Below are positions 27,523 to 40,300 of a DNA stretch of 64,000 nucleotides, piece after piece. Below the pieces are notes generated by a model. That model was not told the origin of the DNA. It saw only the letters and a list, made by a program, of their open reading frames with translations, and ran no database searches. This DNA comes from Rhodeus uyekii (lineage: Eukaryota > Chordata > Actinopteri > Cypriniformes > Acheilognathidae). The translations under genes and the position numbers were made by a program. Each line of letters starts with the position of its first letter. Position 1 is the stretch's first letter. The stretch lies in assembly GCA_037043235.1 (NCBI GenBank), contig JAWRVZ010000104.1, positions 310,001 through 374,000 on the forward strand, written 5' to 3'.

Positions 27523-28460
27523 AGTTGGGTTAGAGGTTTGTCAGAATCTTTTATAGTATTAAATTAATTAAACTTAATTAAACAGTATTCAGTTTATTAT
27601 TCAAAAATGTATACATTAAATGCTTAAATTCTACTGTATCATTAAATAAAAAGTGACCATTTAATGACCTTTTGAATTCTGCGTCAATGAATATTATTCT
27701 TTGTTTATTACTGTGAAGCTGCCTTGAAACAATCTGTATTATATAAAGAACTATATAAATAAAGGTGACTTGAGATGAATCTGACAAAAATATGTCCAGG
27801 TCACATATATAGCCAGCAAGTGTGCTTGGCTGGGCTCTGGGTGTAAATGTCATTGAAATTGTCATATGTTCAGTATGACAGCCGGCGGAAGTAACTATAC
27901 CCTGCTTTGAGTTCAAACGGAAGTTGCGTGACGTCATGTGAAAAGGGTCTATTACGTTTCTCACTGGATTTGTATGAGTTAATTGGACTCGGTCTGGATC
28001 ATTTTTCTTAAATAATATTTTATCATTCCCACAGTATCCATGTATTAGCTGCTGAAGACAGTCAGGATAGATTAAGGGAGTGTTGTTTGGTTTTAAGTTT
28101 CATGTGTGCACTCTCCCTCAAACTGTATTCATTCGTTTAAACCATTAAGGTGTACAATTACATATAACTATAGTTGTCAAACAGTCTCTGAATTGAGACA
28201 TTGAAAGAACCGGTAAAGCAGCATTCCAGCATTATATATTCCATTGCATATATTTTATTTACATCAGCGATCATATATATCCACAGTTACACCAGAAACT
28301 AAAACTAAATTGCTCTTATTGTCATCAATGAAACTGTGTCCAGTAGAAGTAGACTGTACTTAGCATAGATTTTTTCAGTCTGAAATCAGTGTTAATGATT
28401 AAGCAAAATCTCTGTCAGTTTACACATTTCTACGGGATATCGCCATACCACCCAGTTCTA

Positions 28461-28463
<3 letters not shown>

Positions 28464-28519
<56 letters not shown>

Positions 28520-28534
28520 TGTGTGTGTGTGTGT
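28464..28534. repeat. (TG)n microsatellite
   Basis: About 35 TG units with one interruption (TCTG near 28519). It lies immediately next to the hAT-like terminus at 28437-28460. Confidence 0.95.
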
Positions 28535-29598
28535 GGCCCGTGATGTTCTTCGCCATCAGAGAGGCAGAAGAAGAGCCAGATAAAAGTGTGCTTGATAAAC
28601 GAGTGTGCGACTCCCACCCTTCCTCTGATGGATGATGCAAGAGAGAGGGGAGCCTCCTCCCCTTGAGAGAGAATACAGAAGGTCTGTGACTGCCAAGGTG
28701 CTCAGCGGTGCAGAGCAGGGCTCCCAGAGCACCTTGGGAAATGACAGATTTTTGCAAGCGATCGATAGTCTTCTCTCCAGCAGCCTAACTTACCTCCTGT
28801 GGTTGCTCAGGCTATTAATCCGGGGCACTGTAATTTCCTGCTGAAAGCTCCTGAAAGAGAAGGAGGAGCAGATGGGAGTGGAGTTGGCTCTAAACGGCAG
28901 CCTTTAGAGGGCCAAAGTACAGGTGACGGGACAGGGATTTGTCTTCGAAAGTTTTCCCTCACAAATAATACACAAGCTTAAATAAATGCTCTGTAGAAAA
29001 ATAGCACCATAACAGTAAGGAAATGAGTTGCAGCAGTGCCTTGTCTTCCTTCCTGTCCTCATCTCCTCTTTGATTTTCTCTGTTTGTTTGTCTCCATTTC
29101 CTCTTATTAATGCCTCTCTTGCTTTAAACAGTTATATATCCATTAAGACCAGCGCAGTAATCGGGAGGTCAAAATGAGTCGAAGGGTGGGTGGAAGTAAA
29201 AGCAATTGACACGGGGTGGAGGAACGGTTTGAGAAGTCGGGGGACGTGATGTGTGGGGAAGTTAGCGAGAACGTGTCAACATGGTTGTAATGGTTGGTGT
29301 CACAAGTTATGCAAGCCAGAGATACCCAGACAATCAGTTTTATATATTGACTGTTATGTAGTCCTTCCTTGGAGTTAAAAGAACCAATTACATGTTTGAT
29401 CAATTTAATGCATGCTTGCAGAATTAAGTTAATAATTCTGACTAGAAACTTTTCAATGGTAGTGTATTATGTTTATGTATATGCTGTTGTGTTAAAGTTT
29501 AATATGAATTAATAACCAACATCTTCATTCTCAGTATAAGACTGAGCTGACATTTATCTTGTATGTTTGAGTTGAAATGTTCAAATGGATTGCTAATA

Positions 29599-29672
29599 AT
29601 GTAATTTCGTTATACTGTACTTGTACATGTGTAATGGCAATAAACTTGAATCTAATGTAATCTAATCTAATA
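29599..29672 (+). mobile_element. LINE 3' end fragment
   Basis: The motif GTAATGGCAATAAACTTGAA, then repeated TCTAA units (29650-29670), is the typical 3' terminus of a fish non-LTR retrotransposon of the L2/Rex type. Only the tail is present. Confidence 0.55.
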
Positions 29673-30186
29673 TGACCAAATTGTATAAAACATCAAGTAC
29701 ATTTTTTTTGCAAAACACCTCCTAGATAGTCATCCTGTCATGTCAGAGTTCATATCCTCTCCTAAAGCTTTCACAGCTACAGAGATGTCTCCTGCAATCA
29801 AATCAGCACTAAAGCCATGGCTGCAACCTCCTTCCTGTTGCGCACACTGTTGCCAACGCAATATTTCGTCAACAGTGACAAAATATCAGTGCCTATGAAT
29901 TACTGTGTGGTTAAAGGCCGATAAAGTTACATGCTCTTCTGAATAGTTTTGGTTTTGCTCAATAACATTACTTATATACACGTACACGATTTTACAGCAC
30001 GCAAGAAAGTAAAGGCTTTCTGAAGTGAACAACTGTGAGAAATGCTGTGGACGGTTGCCAGGTCATTGGTATGCAGTTGCTAAGGTGTTCTGAGAGGCTG
30101 TTAGCGTGTTGATAAGCAGTTACTAGGGTGTTCTATGTCTTAGTTGATGGCTGATGTCTTAGTGAGCCAAAATTGTGTGTTTTAAT

Positions 30187-30645
30187 TAGGGTTGGGTTTT
30201 TTCCCTTTCTTTAAATTGAGCATTATAATAACAACTATTCTTGATATAAAATGAGTAAATACAAAACACAACCAATGTACATAACAAATTCACAATGACA
30301 CCTAAGATACCTAACCCAACTGCAATAGTTTAACAGTTACAGTACTTATAACAGGGATTAGTAGAGGAACGCAAGCAACAATGATATTTGCCGTGCACTT
30401 GCACTTGTTTTACACATTTGATTTGTATAGAGACTCGTGGATTTGCACTTAACAAGCCTAAACAGACAGGGAATGAGATAGAGATTGACTGAGCACGTGC
30501 GGTTTCCTGTGCCTGTCCTTCAGCTCAAGTTATATTCATGGAAAAAAAGGTTGCCATGTTCAAGGAAAGCATCATTTAATGGGTATTTCCCAAGAGCGAC
30601 ATTCTGAACGTAGATTTCAGTGCCTGATTTTGGTACCCAACCCTA
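30187..30645. mobile_element. hAT-like element with perfect 8-bp target duplication
   Basis: Left terminus TAGGGTTGGGTTT and right terminus GGTACCCAACCCTA are inverted repeats. The flanks GTTTTAAT (30179-30186) and GTTTTAAT (30646-30653) are identical, which fixes the insertion boundaries. It is 459 bp and non-coding, lies 138 bp upstream of xylt1 exon 3, and is probably a fairly recent non-autonomous hAT insertion. Confidence 0.8.
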
Positions 30646-30783
30646 GTTTTAATGTAAAACAATTAGAATTTTGATCTGCCAAAAGTATATAAGGTTTAAA
30701 ACCTGTTGATTTTTATGTGCGGTGACATTGATGTTCTGTTGGTAGCAGTAACTGATTTCAGCTGTTTTGTCTTCACCTTTCAG

Positions 30784-31306
30784 GAAGGGGACTACTCGCA
30801 CCGGCCCAAGGAGAAAGTCCGCGTGGACAGCAACAATGAGAACTCTGTTCCCAAAGACTTTGAAAACATAGACAACAGTAATTTCGGGGCACGTTCACAG
30901 ACACAGAGACATGCGCTCAGCAAGCACAAACAAGGCCTTCTGGAGAAGGCACATGCTCAGCAAAGCCAGAGCAAGAACTCTAATGAGGTCATTCAGTATG
31001 CACAGAAAAAAGGGGGCTACAATCAGACGCGCCCCGAGCTTCACCGGAGGGACAATCCCACCCTTCATCCACAGCAAACCCAACAGCACCGGCACCAACT
31101 CCAGCAGGCCAAGCGATCGGCCACACCCACTGTAGACATCAAATACGACCAGCCGCCCAAATGTGAGATCAGCGGCAAAGAGGCAATCTCCGCCCTTAAT
31201 CGCGCCAAGACCAAGGAGTGCCGGCAGCAGATGGTGGAGGTTTACTGCCGCCACAAAGAACACCAGCTCATGCCCGAGAAGGTCAACCGTTATTGCCCTG
31301 TAGAGG
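30784..31306 (+). CDS. xylt1: xylt1 exon 3 (stem region)
   Basis: Acceptor CAG at 30781-30783 follows a short pyrimidine tract; donor GTGAGT starts at 31307. The exon opens in phase 0 and ends after the first base of a Gly codon. It encodes residues 1-174 of the partial protein. The N-terminal motifs SHRPKEKVR and ENSVPKDFENIDNSNF are shared with human XYLT1, as is the Cys-containing stretch KCEISGKEAISAL with cysteines at 127, 146, 155 and 171. Between them lies a poorly conserved, hydrophilic stem rich in Gln, His and Lys (93-112), slightly longer than in human. A minus-strand open frame across this exon is only its antisense shadow. Confidence 0.96.
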
Positions 31307-34300
31307 GTGAGTTGACTCTTTACACTTCATAGTCCATGTTAAATACCTCATAAAATCAAAATTGGACTTTTGTGGATTTTAGTCCATGTTTATTAGCTTT
31401 GAAGCTTTGACTTGAAGTCCGCATGAAAATTCATCCTATCTATTTTTAAATGCATATTATTCACTAGGGAATGTGACTGTGAGGAAATCTTCCCACCGGT
31501 TAATCGATGTGTAATTTAGCGTCATTTACTTTCATTTAGCGTGAATTTATTGTTATTCTTACAATAAAACACAACAACACACAGTACAATGGAAAAACTC
31601 GCTTATATTAAACAACTTTTATTAAGAAGCAGAAGAAGATAGTTACATTTATATAACGCTTTTCTTGGTATCTCCTTAACCATCAATAACGTGCAGCATT
31701 GCAGTGGGCAAGTAATCTAGGGTACACCGACTTTTGAATCAAACCTATTATTAACCCTATGAAAAGTTAATCCATACATTCGTTTTTGAATTTTTTGACA
31801 TTGTAACATTTCATCAAAATGTCATAATTTATGGTTAAAAATAACAGACTTTAGTCTGCATAAATCCACCCCTCCAAATCGGCTGCAAGGTGTGGGTTCC
31901 CAACCTTTTTATATATATTTATATATACTTTTTATATCTTTTCCTGGAAAAGAAACAGATTATATTTTTATATATATATATATATATATAAATAATCTGT
32001 TTCTTTTCCAGGAAAATGGACTAAACTCATTCTACACAAAATCCTACACTACATAGTTTTACACTACAAATGCTCTCTAGAGAGAGAATGTCCCACCCCC
32101 TGACAAGCAACAGCAATGGTTCTTGGATGTGACTTAACTAAAGCTTTTATTTATTTTTTTATTTTTTTAAAGGGATGAGCCATTTGAAATTTCCTGGCCA
32201 AACTTCCTCAGTCAAAACTTCCTCAATCACCACAGGACAGAAAGCTGTACTTGTCAGGTCTTTAATTCAATGTCATGATGTTTTCTTTTGGGATAAGGAC
32301 TAATTATAATCATCAACCTGCACTGGCATGAAGAGAAACATTAGCTGGGGTTTATGGGAATTTAAGATAAATAATGCTCAAAATAATGATGGTTTTCCCA
32401 AATTAATTGCCATCCTGTCTTTGGAGGTTTATGGAAGTGCTGTATTAAGAGTCAGGGCTGGTAACAGACATTCACAGCACTTGTAATTACAATCAGAGAC
32501 AGCCTGGAAATGAGATTCTGGATTTCCGCACGAGGTTAGACGGATGTAATTGCTGTACGGTGTCTTTTTTTCCCTTTCCATCTCCCATAGCTGACTACAG
32601 AAAACATATTCATGCAATTATGCAGTGCTCAGTCGTCTGCACACAAATCAGGGCTATGGATGCGTTCAAATAGAACAGTGACAGATCTTCTCAGAGCCTT
32701 TGCCTAGAGAAACTTCTGGAAACCAGAATGGGTTTTGACAGATATGACAAGGACATCACCACAGAGACATGAGTCTGGGACATGCAGAAGTTTTAAGGGG
32801 GTGGGGCGGGGGAGGAACGCACCTATTTCCAGCAAGTACAGTAAACCGACCAAGCCACATGGATGGCGTTTGACTGTATTTATAAACTGTAATTGCATTA
32901 TGCGGTAACAGACGAAGACTTTGATGGCAAACTACTGAGTGGTTTGCCTCAATGTTGGCAATTAGCACAGAAGCAACATACGTTTGAAGCAAACGGCAGG
33001 TTTTTAAAGAACATTGTTGGATGAATGGGTTTCAAATGTGGCCCAGGCTTTCGGTCATGAGGGCCTGTGAGGAATTTGCACATTTTTTACATTTTTTCCG
33101 ATGACTGTTGAGAGAAATCTGTAGAATAGAGAGTGCTACCAAAGTTTCTAAACTAAAAGTGGAGAAATATTGAAATTTCCAAAGCTCTTTGTGAAGGTTA
33201 CTTTTCCAAAATCTGATATTATGGTAATCTGGTATTTTGTAGTCTATTAATAGAAAACCATTATCCAAGCATTTGTTAGGGGGAAAAAAACAATTTTTCT
33301 AACCAAAAGTTGTACTCTTTTAACTGAAAGAAGCACATCCCATCTACTCAACTCTGAGATGGTAGCTTGTTATTTATTTAACATATTTTTCCCTGCCCTC
33401 TAAATAAACTACCATTCAAAAGTTTGGGATCAGTAAAATAAACGTTTCTTTTGAGAAATTAATACATTTATTCATCAAAGATGCATTAGATTGATTAAAA
33501 AATTATGAAATTAAAGACATTTATAATATTACAAAATATTTCTATTTCAAATTAATGCTGTTCTTTTAAACTTTATATTCATCAAATAATTCTGAAAAGA
33601 GTTTCACCATAAATATAATAGGCAGCAAAATTGTAGATAATAATAATAAATGTTTCTTGAACACATAATTCAGCGTATTAGAATGATGTTTGAAGGATCA
33701 TGTGACTAAAGTAATGATGCTTTGTCATCACAGGAATTCATTCAATTTTTCAATATTTGTATATTTCAATATATTTTGTAATATTTTACAATATAGCTGT
33801 TTTACTGTATTTTGATCAAATAAGTGCATGCTTTCAAAGTCAGTAAAAAAAGTCTTACCAAATCCAAACTTTTGGTATTAGTAAGTGTGTCTCTTTAACC
33901 TTTACAACAAAGTATATTAATTTAGTCTATTAATTAATTTTTAATCTATTAATTAAAGTCAATGTGTTTAACTTGTTGCAAATTCTTGCATTGTGGATCG
34001 TTAATGTGTCATTCTCATGATGGAGCAGTATCAGAAAGATCTTGGAGCGAGTGGCAACACAGACACTCAAAATTTCGCTTCAGGTGAAATTACACAACTC
34101 CACTTCTATTTCTAGACATTCACATACTCTGATAGAAGGCCCAGTGTTTGACTGAGAACATGTAGGAAACCAAATGAAACACAAACAGATGATGGACAGG
34201 CCAGTCCACACCCCATAAAGACAGGGGACACTGAGGAGTTAGGATGGTGTAATTGCTTTTAATATAGGACCTTCATGCCTTTCCCGGCCTCCGCCCATCC

Positions 34301-37300
34301 AGGGGTCAGCCAGGTCCTCCTTGAGGGCCAGGAGCACTTCTTTCTCCTGCTCCAATTTCGGCTCCATCACAGGGTCTGTGAGACCGGTGCAGTTTGGGAC
34401 AGTAACGACAGGCTGAGCTCTCAGATTATAGTCATTACCCCCTCATAGCCCATGTCTTCAGTCAGCATGGCCTTACGCCAAAACGTAGTGCCTTCAGTGT
34501 AATTTTATATGAGCTTTTAAAATTAACCTCATGGCTTGTAATGAGTAATTCAACTTGCCCATCTTTAGAAGTGGCAGGCTATACCATGACATGGAGAGAA
34601 GTCCGCCATGTATTTATTCTGTGTGCATTTTTAGAAAGCCACAAACGACCGAGGCTCAGCCCTTGTGGTCTGTGCCAAGCTATTTGTGAGTGCTGAATAT
34701 ATGTCTGAAGGAAGGCGGGATGGTGTCTAATATCAGCTATTGTGGAGATGGTATCAGTGAAACACTTATAGGCCAATAGGTGATCATGTGGTGGATTGCT
34801 GCGGTTCTGAATTCCGGCGTTATACCAGTGTCTCGGGCGGATTGAGGTGCCCTCGACTCTAAGTGTTACAGAGGCTCATCTGTTTCATCTGGGACCATTG
34901 AGGGATTCTTTCAATGACTGCATCACACAGTCAGTTTTTGATAATGACGACTGCATTTTCTAACAGTTTGTCTGCTCAATTGTCCTGTTCTTAGATTAAA
35001 CGAAGCCCCTTTCCTATTCCCACAATATTCATGAATAATAATTGTAACCATATTAAATATCAAAGATGACATTAGCTAAAATATATATATATTTTTATTA
35101 ATTCACTAAAGTGGAAGCATTTTTAATTTTTTTTGTTTTATTTGAGCTCCCTTTAACCTCTAACATTTTCAATCATTTTGAAATCAACAGTGACCATATT
35201 GACAGAACTACTTTTTATGAACTGCCATAATTTACTTTTATGACCGCTATATTTTGCACAAATGGAAAAATATTAAAACTTTTGGGGTCGGCAAGTGTTT
35301 TTTTGTTTTTTACCTATGTAACTCTTTGGCACTCTAGCAGTTAAAAAAACAAAACTGTATACTTTCTTTAACTGTTTACTTTCCAAAAATAGATTTTTCA
35401 TCTCCACCTCGCTTTTTTCACCATCTCCGAAAATGTTATGAGCTCTGTCATATTTTCTCTTTGCCAGCAGACCCTCCTCTGTTCTGTTTTTTTTTTTAAA
35501 CTGGTGACTACCCGGAGATTCGAGATTTTAGCTGCTCCATGTCTTTCTCGCTTGTTGTGACAACTAACCTATTCCACTCCCACACCATATGGTGTGCCAA
35601 TGTAGGCAGATAAATTTTTCTCTATTTACAGACATGACAAGACGCACACAGACAAGTGCCGTATGTACGCAAGTTCAGAAGAACAGCAGTTATTTGAAAG
35701 ATAAATCTTTTGTAACATTATGAATATCCCCACTGTCACTTTTGATCAGTTTAATCATCCTTGACGAATAAAAGTATTAATTTCTTTAAAGAACAGTAGT
35801 AAACATCATTAAAATTATTTAATTACCATTTTTGACAGATTTTTATTTGTATTTGTGAATGGTTAGAAAACAACATACCCTTGGGAAAGTGAAAATGTCT
35901 TTTTTATCTAAATAAAAGTTGAGTCCATTTTGGCTTGTGTGTTTGTGCAGGCAAAGTGAATGTGAATGTGCAATGGGAGGAGGACTCGATGGAGACTGTG
36001 CCTGCGGTACCAGTACGGATAGCCTTCATGTTGGTGGTCCACGGACGGGCCTCTCGCCAGGTGCAGCGTCTCTTCAAGGCCATATACCACACATCTCATT
36101 TCTACTACATTCATGTGGACCAGGTGTGTCTTCAACATGCGTTTGATTTTTATATGTGTATAATGGTGAGAATAATCTGAAAATATTGAATTGCAGGATT
36201 GAATCTTGGAGTTGTAAAGCTCTTAACAAATGTATTTTTAAAAAGTTACAAAAAGTGTATATATAAATAGAAATAAACTATTTGAACTTAACTAGTTGGT
36301 TGTTGGCTGAATAGTCGACCATCTCTGAGAGATGTGTCTATGAACTCCATTCATTCAGTAAGATGTTTCAGGAGCCTCATGGAGGATTATTAAAGAGCCA
36401 TACTTCAGCGTCTTTCTCACCATTTTCTCTTTCAGCTTGGCAAGTGATAGAGTGTGAACATGGAAGGCAGTTTGTTCACGCACACATAACGCTGCAACCC
36501 CCCTCCCTTAATTACACACATACAAAAATACACTTAATAAGCTACTTGAATTTATGGCAGGAATGCGTAGGGTGAGGACTCTGTCTTGTAATTTTGAAAG
36601 AGCGGGATAAAGAGCTGCTTTTCAATCACTCCATCATCATAGAGACAGGCTTTATGACTCCATAAAACAAGCAGAGGAATAGAGAGGAGTTAAAGGTAGG
36701 GTGGTGTAACACCGAAAACACACAGGGAATCAAAGATTGTGATGTGTGCATCTCAAGAACAACATGGTGCCTCACACTTTGTCACAAGCACTGTAATACA
36801 AAAGATATGTGTTTTGTGTTATATGTTATATGTAATATGTGTTAACATCCTAAAAACAAGGTGTGTGTAGTTGTGTAAGGTAAATATTTATTTTCAGGAT
36901 AAACTTCGCTAAGATTTTAAGAATGCTCAATAATGGGTTTGGGAATATATTAGAGAATTCTTAAAAAATGTATTTGTCAATATTGGATGTATATTGGTCG
37001 ATATTTAATTGTTTAGAATACCTTTTGTTGTCATCGAAACTCTCACTTGAGCTTAATATTTGAAAACACTAATAATTGAATAACACTATTCAGTATAATC
37101 TATAAGAAAATCATTTTTCAGGTTGGACATATTCTTGTGATGCCTTGAAGAATTTAAAATAATTGTTATGAATTTTTAATGTTTTATTTTTAATTTATTC
37201 GAAAAGTCTAGTATTGAATATTAATATCTGGCAATAATCAGTTAATGAAAATAATTCTTGGCTATCAAACAGAATTGTAATATTTGTGCCAAATTTTCTT

Positions 37301-40300
37301 AATTTCTACTTCAGTTTTTATCAATAACGTAAGACAAGTGCATTTCATTGAATAGAATTCTTTTAAAACAATATCTAACATCAAGTGTACAATTTTTGTT
37401 TCTCAGGTCAGTTTACTTTTACGTTCAGATATTTTTACTGGGAAAACAGGACAAATATATTAAGAGAATGTGTAGGTGTACTCACGGTACATGAAACTCT
37501 GTGCCACCTGAGTGTTTGAAAAGCCTTCATCCACTTCATTCAATCTGTTTTTCCCCACAAGGTCAGACTTTGTTTATCTCATGATAACTCTGGTCACGTT
37601 TGACTGACTGATCCCAGATAAAGTTCTCAGGCTCCAAATTAACCAGAGCCTGTCTTTTTTCACCCTGCAGCGATCTAACTACCTGCACAGGCAGATGCTA
37701 GCTCTGGCTCACCAGTATCCCAACGTCCGGGTCACACCGTGGCGCATGTCTACGATTTGGGGTGGTGCCAGCCTGCTCACCATGTATCTGAAGAGCATGA
37801 AGGACCTGCTGGCCATGCGAGATTGGTCCTGGGATTTCTTCATCAACCTGAGCGCTGCTGATTACCCAATCAGGTAAGTAATCATACTCTCTCATTACTT
37901 TTTTAACTGACTATTCTGTTGATATCATTTGCATTGCTTTGTTTGTCATTGTTTTCTCTCAGGAATGATTCAAGTTTATTGGCTGACATAGAGAACAATT
38001 GAGTTAACACCTGACTATCGTCTAGCTGTGGGCTGTTGGGAGATTAGTTCCAAGCAATGTCACAATTTAGTTTAGCAGGGGATTATGGGTAATTGAGATC
38101 AACATTGGCTGTTTGATCTGGTGTCAGCAAGCTTGACGGTTCATAGAACTGTTGAGGGATTACATTTAAGTGTCTTGTGGAGATTGTACTTCTTTTTTTA
38201 AATTAGAATAAGCTCAATTTAATAATGATGGAGACACAACACCAAAGCAAACCAAGGAACTAAAAAAAAAGTCTAACCCAAATATTTTTCACAAGTAAAA
38301 TAAAAGATTCCAGTATTTCTGTATCTCATCACATTACCTGTAACTCAGTGTGGCATTTCAAGCTGAACTGTGTCTGAGGATTTGAATTATCACCATGGTA
38401 AATTCCATTAGTGTGCATAACTCTTCAGTCCATAATGAGAGCAGGATGAGAGGTTGAGTAACCCAGCTATTCCCCCGGCTACGATCAATACTACAGCCAT
38501 GTCATTTTCTGCAGCCCTCAGAAATCAGGGTGTTCGAGATCGATACAGCCGTGTGATGAATTCTGGCCTGGCCCATGCAGCCGTTCAAGGTTAATCCTGC
38601 CTCTCTATCACTCCGTCTCATGCCACACCTTCAGACCGGAGAGGGAAGTTAGCTGTGAGCCAAAGGCCTTTTAAAGCGGAACATCAAAGAAAAATAAAAT
38701 GATTCTTTTCATCTCTAGCGCTGAGTCGGGTTCAGGTGCAAGCTATAAGTAGCTTGTCAGTGTGTGTGTGTGTGTGTGGTGCAGTGATGTAGTTGCTATC
38801 ATTTGTATTATACTGTGCAGAAACACCATTTCTCTAAAACATGAGGACAAATCGGTCCATTAAGGCGTCCGATCCGGCTCCTCTGGTTGTGGTGATGGAG
38901 AGTTATTTCTCGGTCCACTATCATAACAGAAACAGGGGTCAGCAGAGAGGAATCTGTGAAGAAAATAACTTCAACAAAAGATAAGAAGAGCGCTGAGAAA
39001 GTATCTTTATTTATGTTTTTAAAACTTTGCTTATTTACTCTTAATGAAGGGTTGTTACCACAAAGCATCACTCCGTTTCTTTCTGTCTGTTGAATTAAAG
39101 TGTATAGAGTAAAATCGATTTTGCAAAACTCCAAAATCAGTCAGTTAAAATAATCAGTCGCACTCAGGGGTAAAAAATTATTAACAATAATAATACTTAG
39201 TATTCCCTTGCAAAAAAATCACAATTATTCATACTTTCAAGGAATTTAGTGAACATTTTCTTAAAAGGGCAATCTATATACAACAGCAAGAATGAAAGAA
39301 AGCATTTGAAATTAAAACAAAATGAAAAGAGTGTGACTCCCATCAAGCATAATAGACGACATAATAGAGATAAAAACAATGGTGAAATATAAAACAATTG
39401 ATTTAAACATGTTTATTATATAAAGAGAAACAAGATGGTTTATGTTTATTGCAAAATATGAAAACTTTCTTATTGGACATAATCTTGTGATGCCTAAAAT
39501 CATTAATTTTAGTTTTTAGTGATTACATTGATTGTCTTGAGAGTTTAGTGTTTTATTGTGTATTAGTGTATTAGACGAAATTAACAGAATTTTTATATCT
39601 GCATTCCTGCTAAATATTTATGATCTAACTTTTTACCTATGGTGTACGAAAAGAACATTTTAATTCAATTTAAGTCATTATCTTTTGCCTCTCAAGTAAA
39701 TTAATGTAACTTAAGGATGCTTAGATATTTAAATATCACAATTATCCAAAAAAAATTATGTTTATTACAAAATATGCATATTATCTATACAAATATTTAA
39801 GTAGCTTAAGAGCAAGTGTTTCTTAGGAGCGGACGGGCACTGAATTTATGTGCGGGATTTGCTTGTCGCAGTTCTCTGATTGGTGAAGGTTTCTCTGTAG
39901 TCTTTCACCAGGAATTCTCGGTTAAATCTAAACAATTATTTAAAAATCATGCAGGCTGATGCTCCAGCATTACTGTAGGTTGAACATCTCCACAGATTGG
40001 ACATAAGTGAACACTGACTGACAGATCAAGAGGGCGGAGCTTGCTTGGAGTCCATTAGACCTCATCCCAATTTGGCCAGAGAGGCATGAAGGGTTATCAT
40101 CCAGACATACAGTGTGTTGTTTTTATTGTTTTTTTTAATCTTGCCACCAATGGTTTTGACAGTAAATGCAAGTGCGAGACAGGAAGTGAAGTGAGAGATA
40201 GACAGAGGGAGACAGAGACAAAGCCACAGACAATGTTCAAATGCATGCATGACTTCCAGTCTAGAGCCACAGTGTGTTTGCTGACACTGCAGACTTCGCT

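Larger units (their letters stand above)
24926..30186. other. No gene recognised; repeat-rich intron upstream of exon 3
   Basis: Contents not listed elsewhere: a probable hAT terminus near 26107 (ATATCGCCCACTCC), another at 28437-28460 (GATATCGCCATACCACCCAG), a LINE/SINE 3'-tail-like stretch at 27728-27780 (ATAAATAAAGGTGACTTGAG), (TG)n at 28464-28534, and GGTTGCCAGG/GTTGCTAAGG repeats at about 30030-30175. Long His-Thr or Val-Cys frames over the TG tract are artefacts. Confidence 0.55.
31307..35950 (+). other. xylt1: xylt1 intron 3
   Basis: A 4.6-kb intron with GT-AG ends. It contains a perfect inverted repeat around an AT tract (31939-32016), a cyprinid TIR repeat (33409-33877), a further terminus at about 35279-35300 (CTTTTGGGGTCGGCAAG) and an internal fragment at 35688-35812 in the opposite orientation. 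No other gene is seen. Confidence 0.85.

Noticed and set aside
28420..28757. His-Thr and Val-Cys repeat proteins
   Set aside because: Translations of the (TG)n microsatellite.
30895..31263. 122-codon minus-strand open frame
   Set aside because: Antisense of xylt1 exon 3; no family resemblance.
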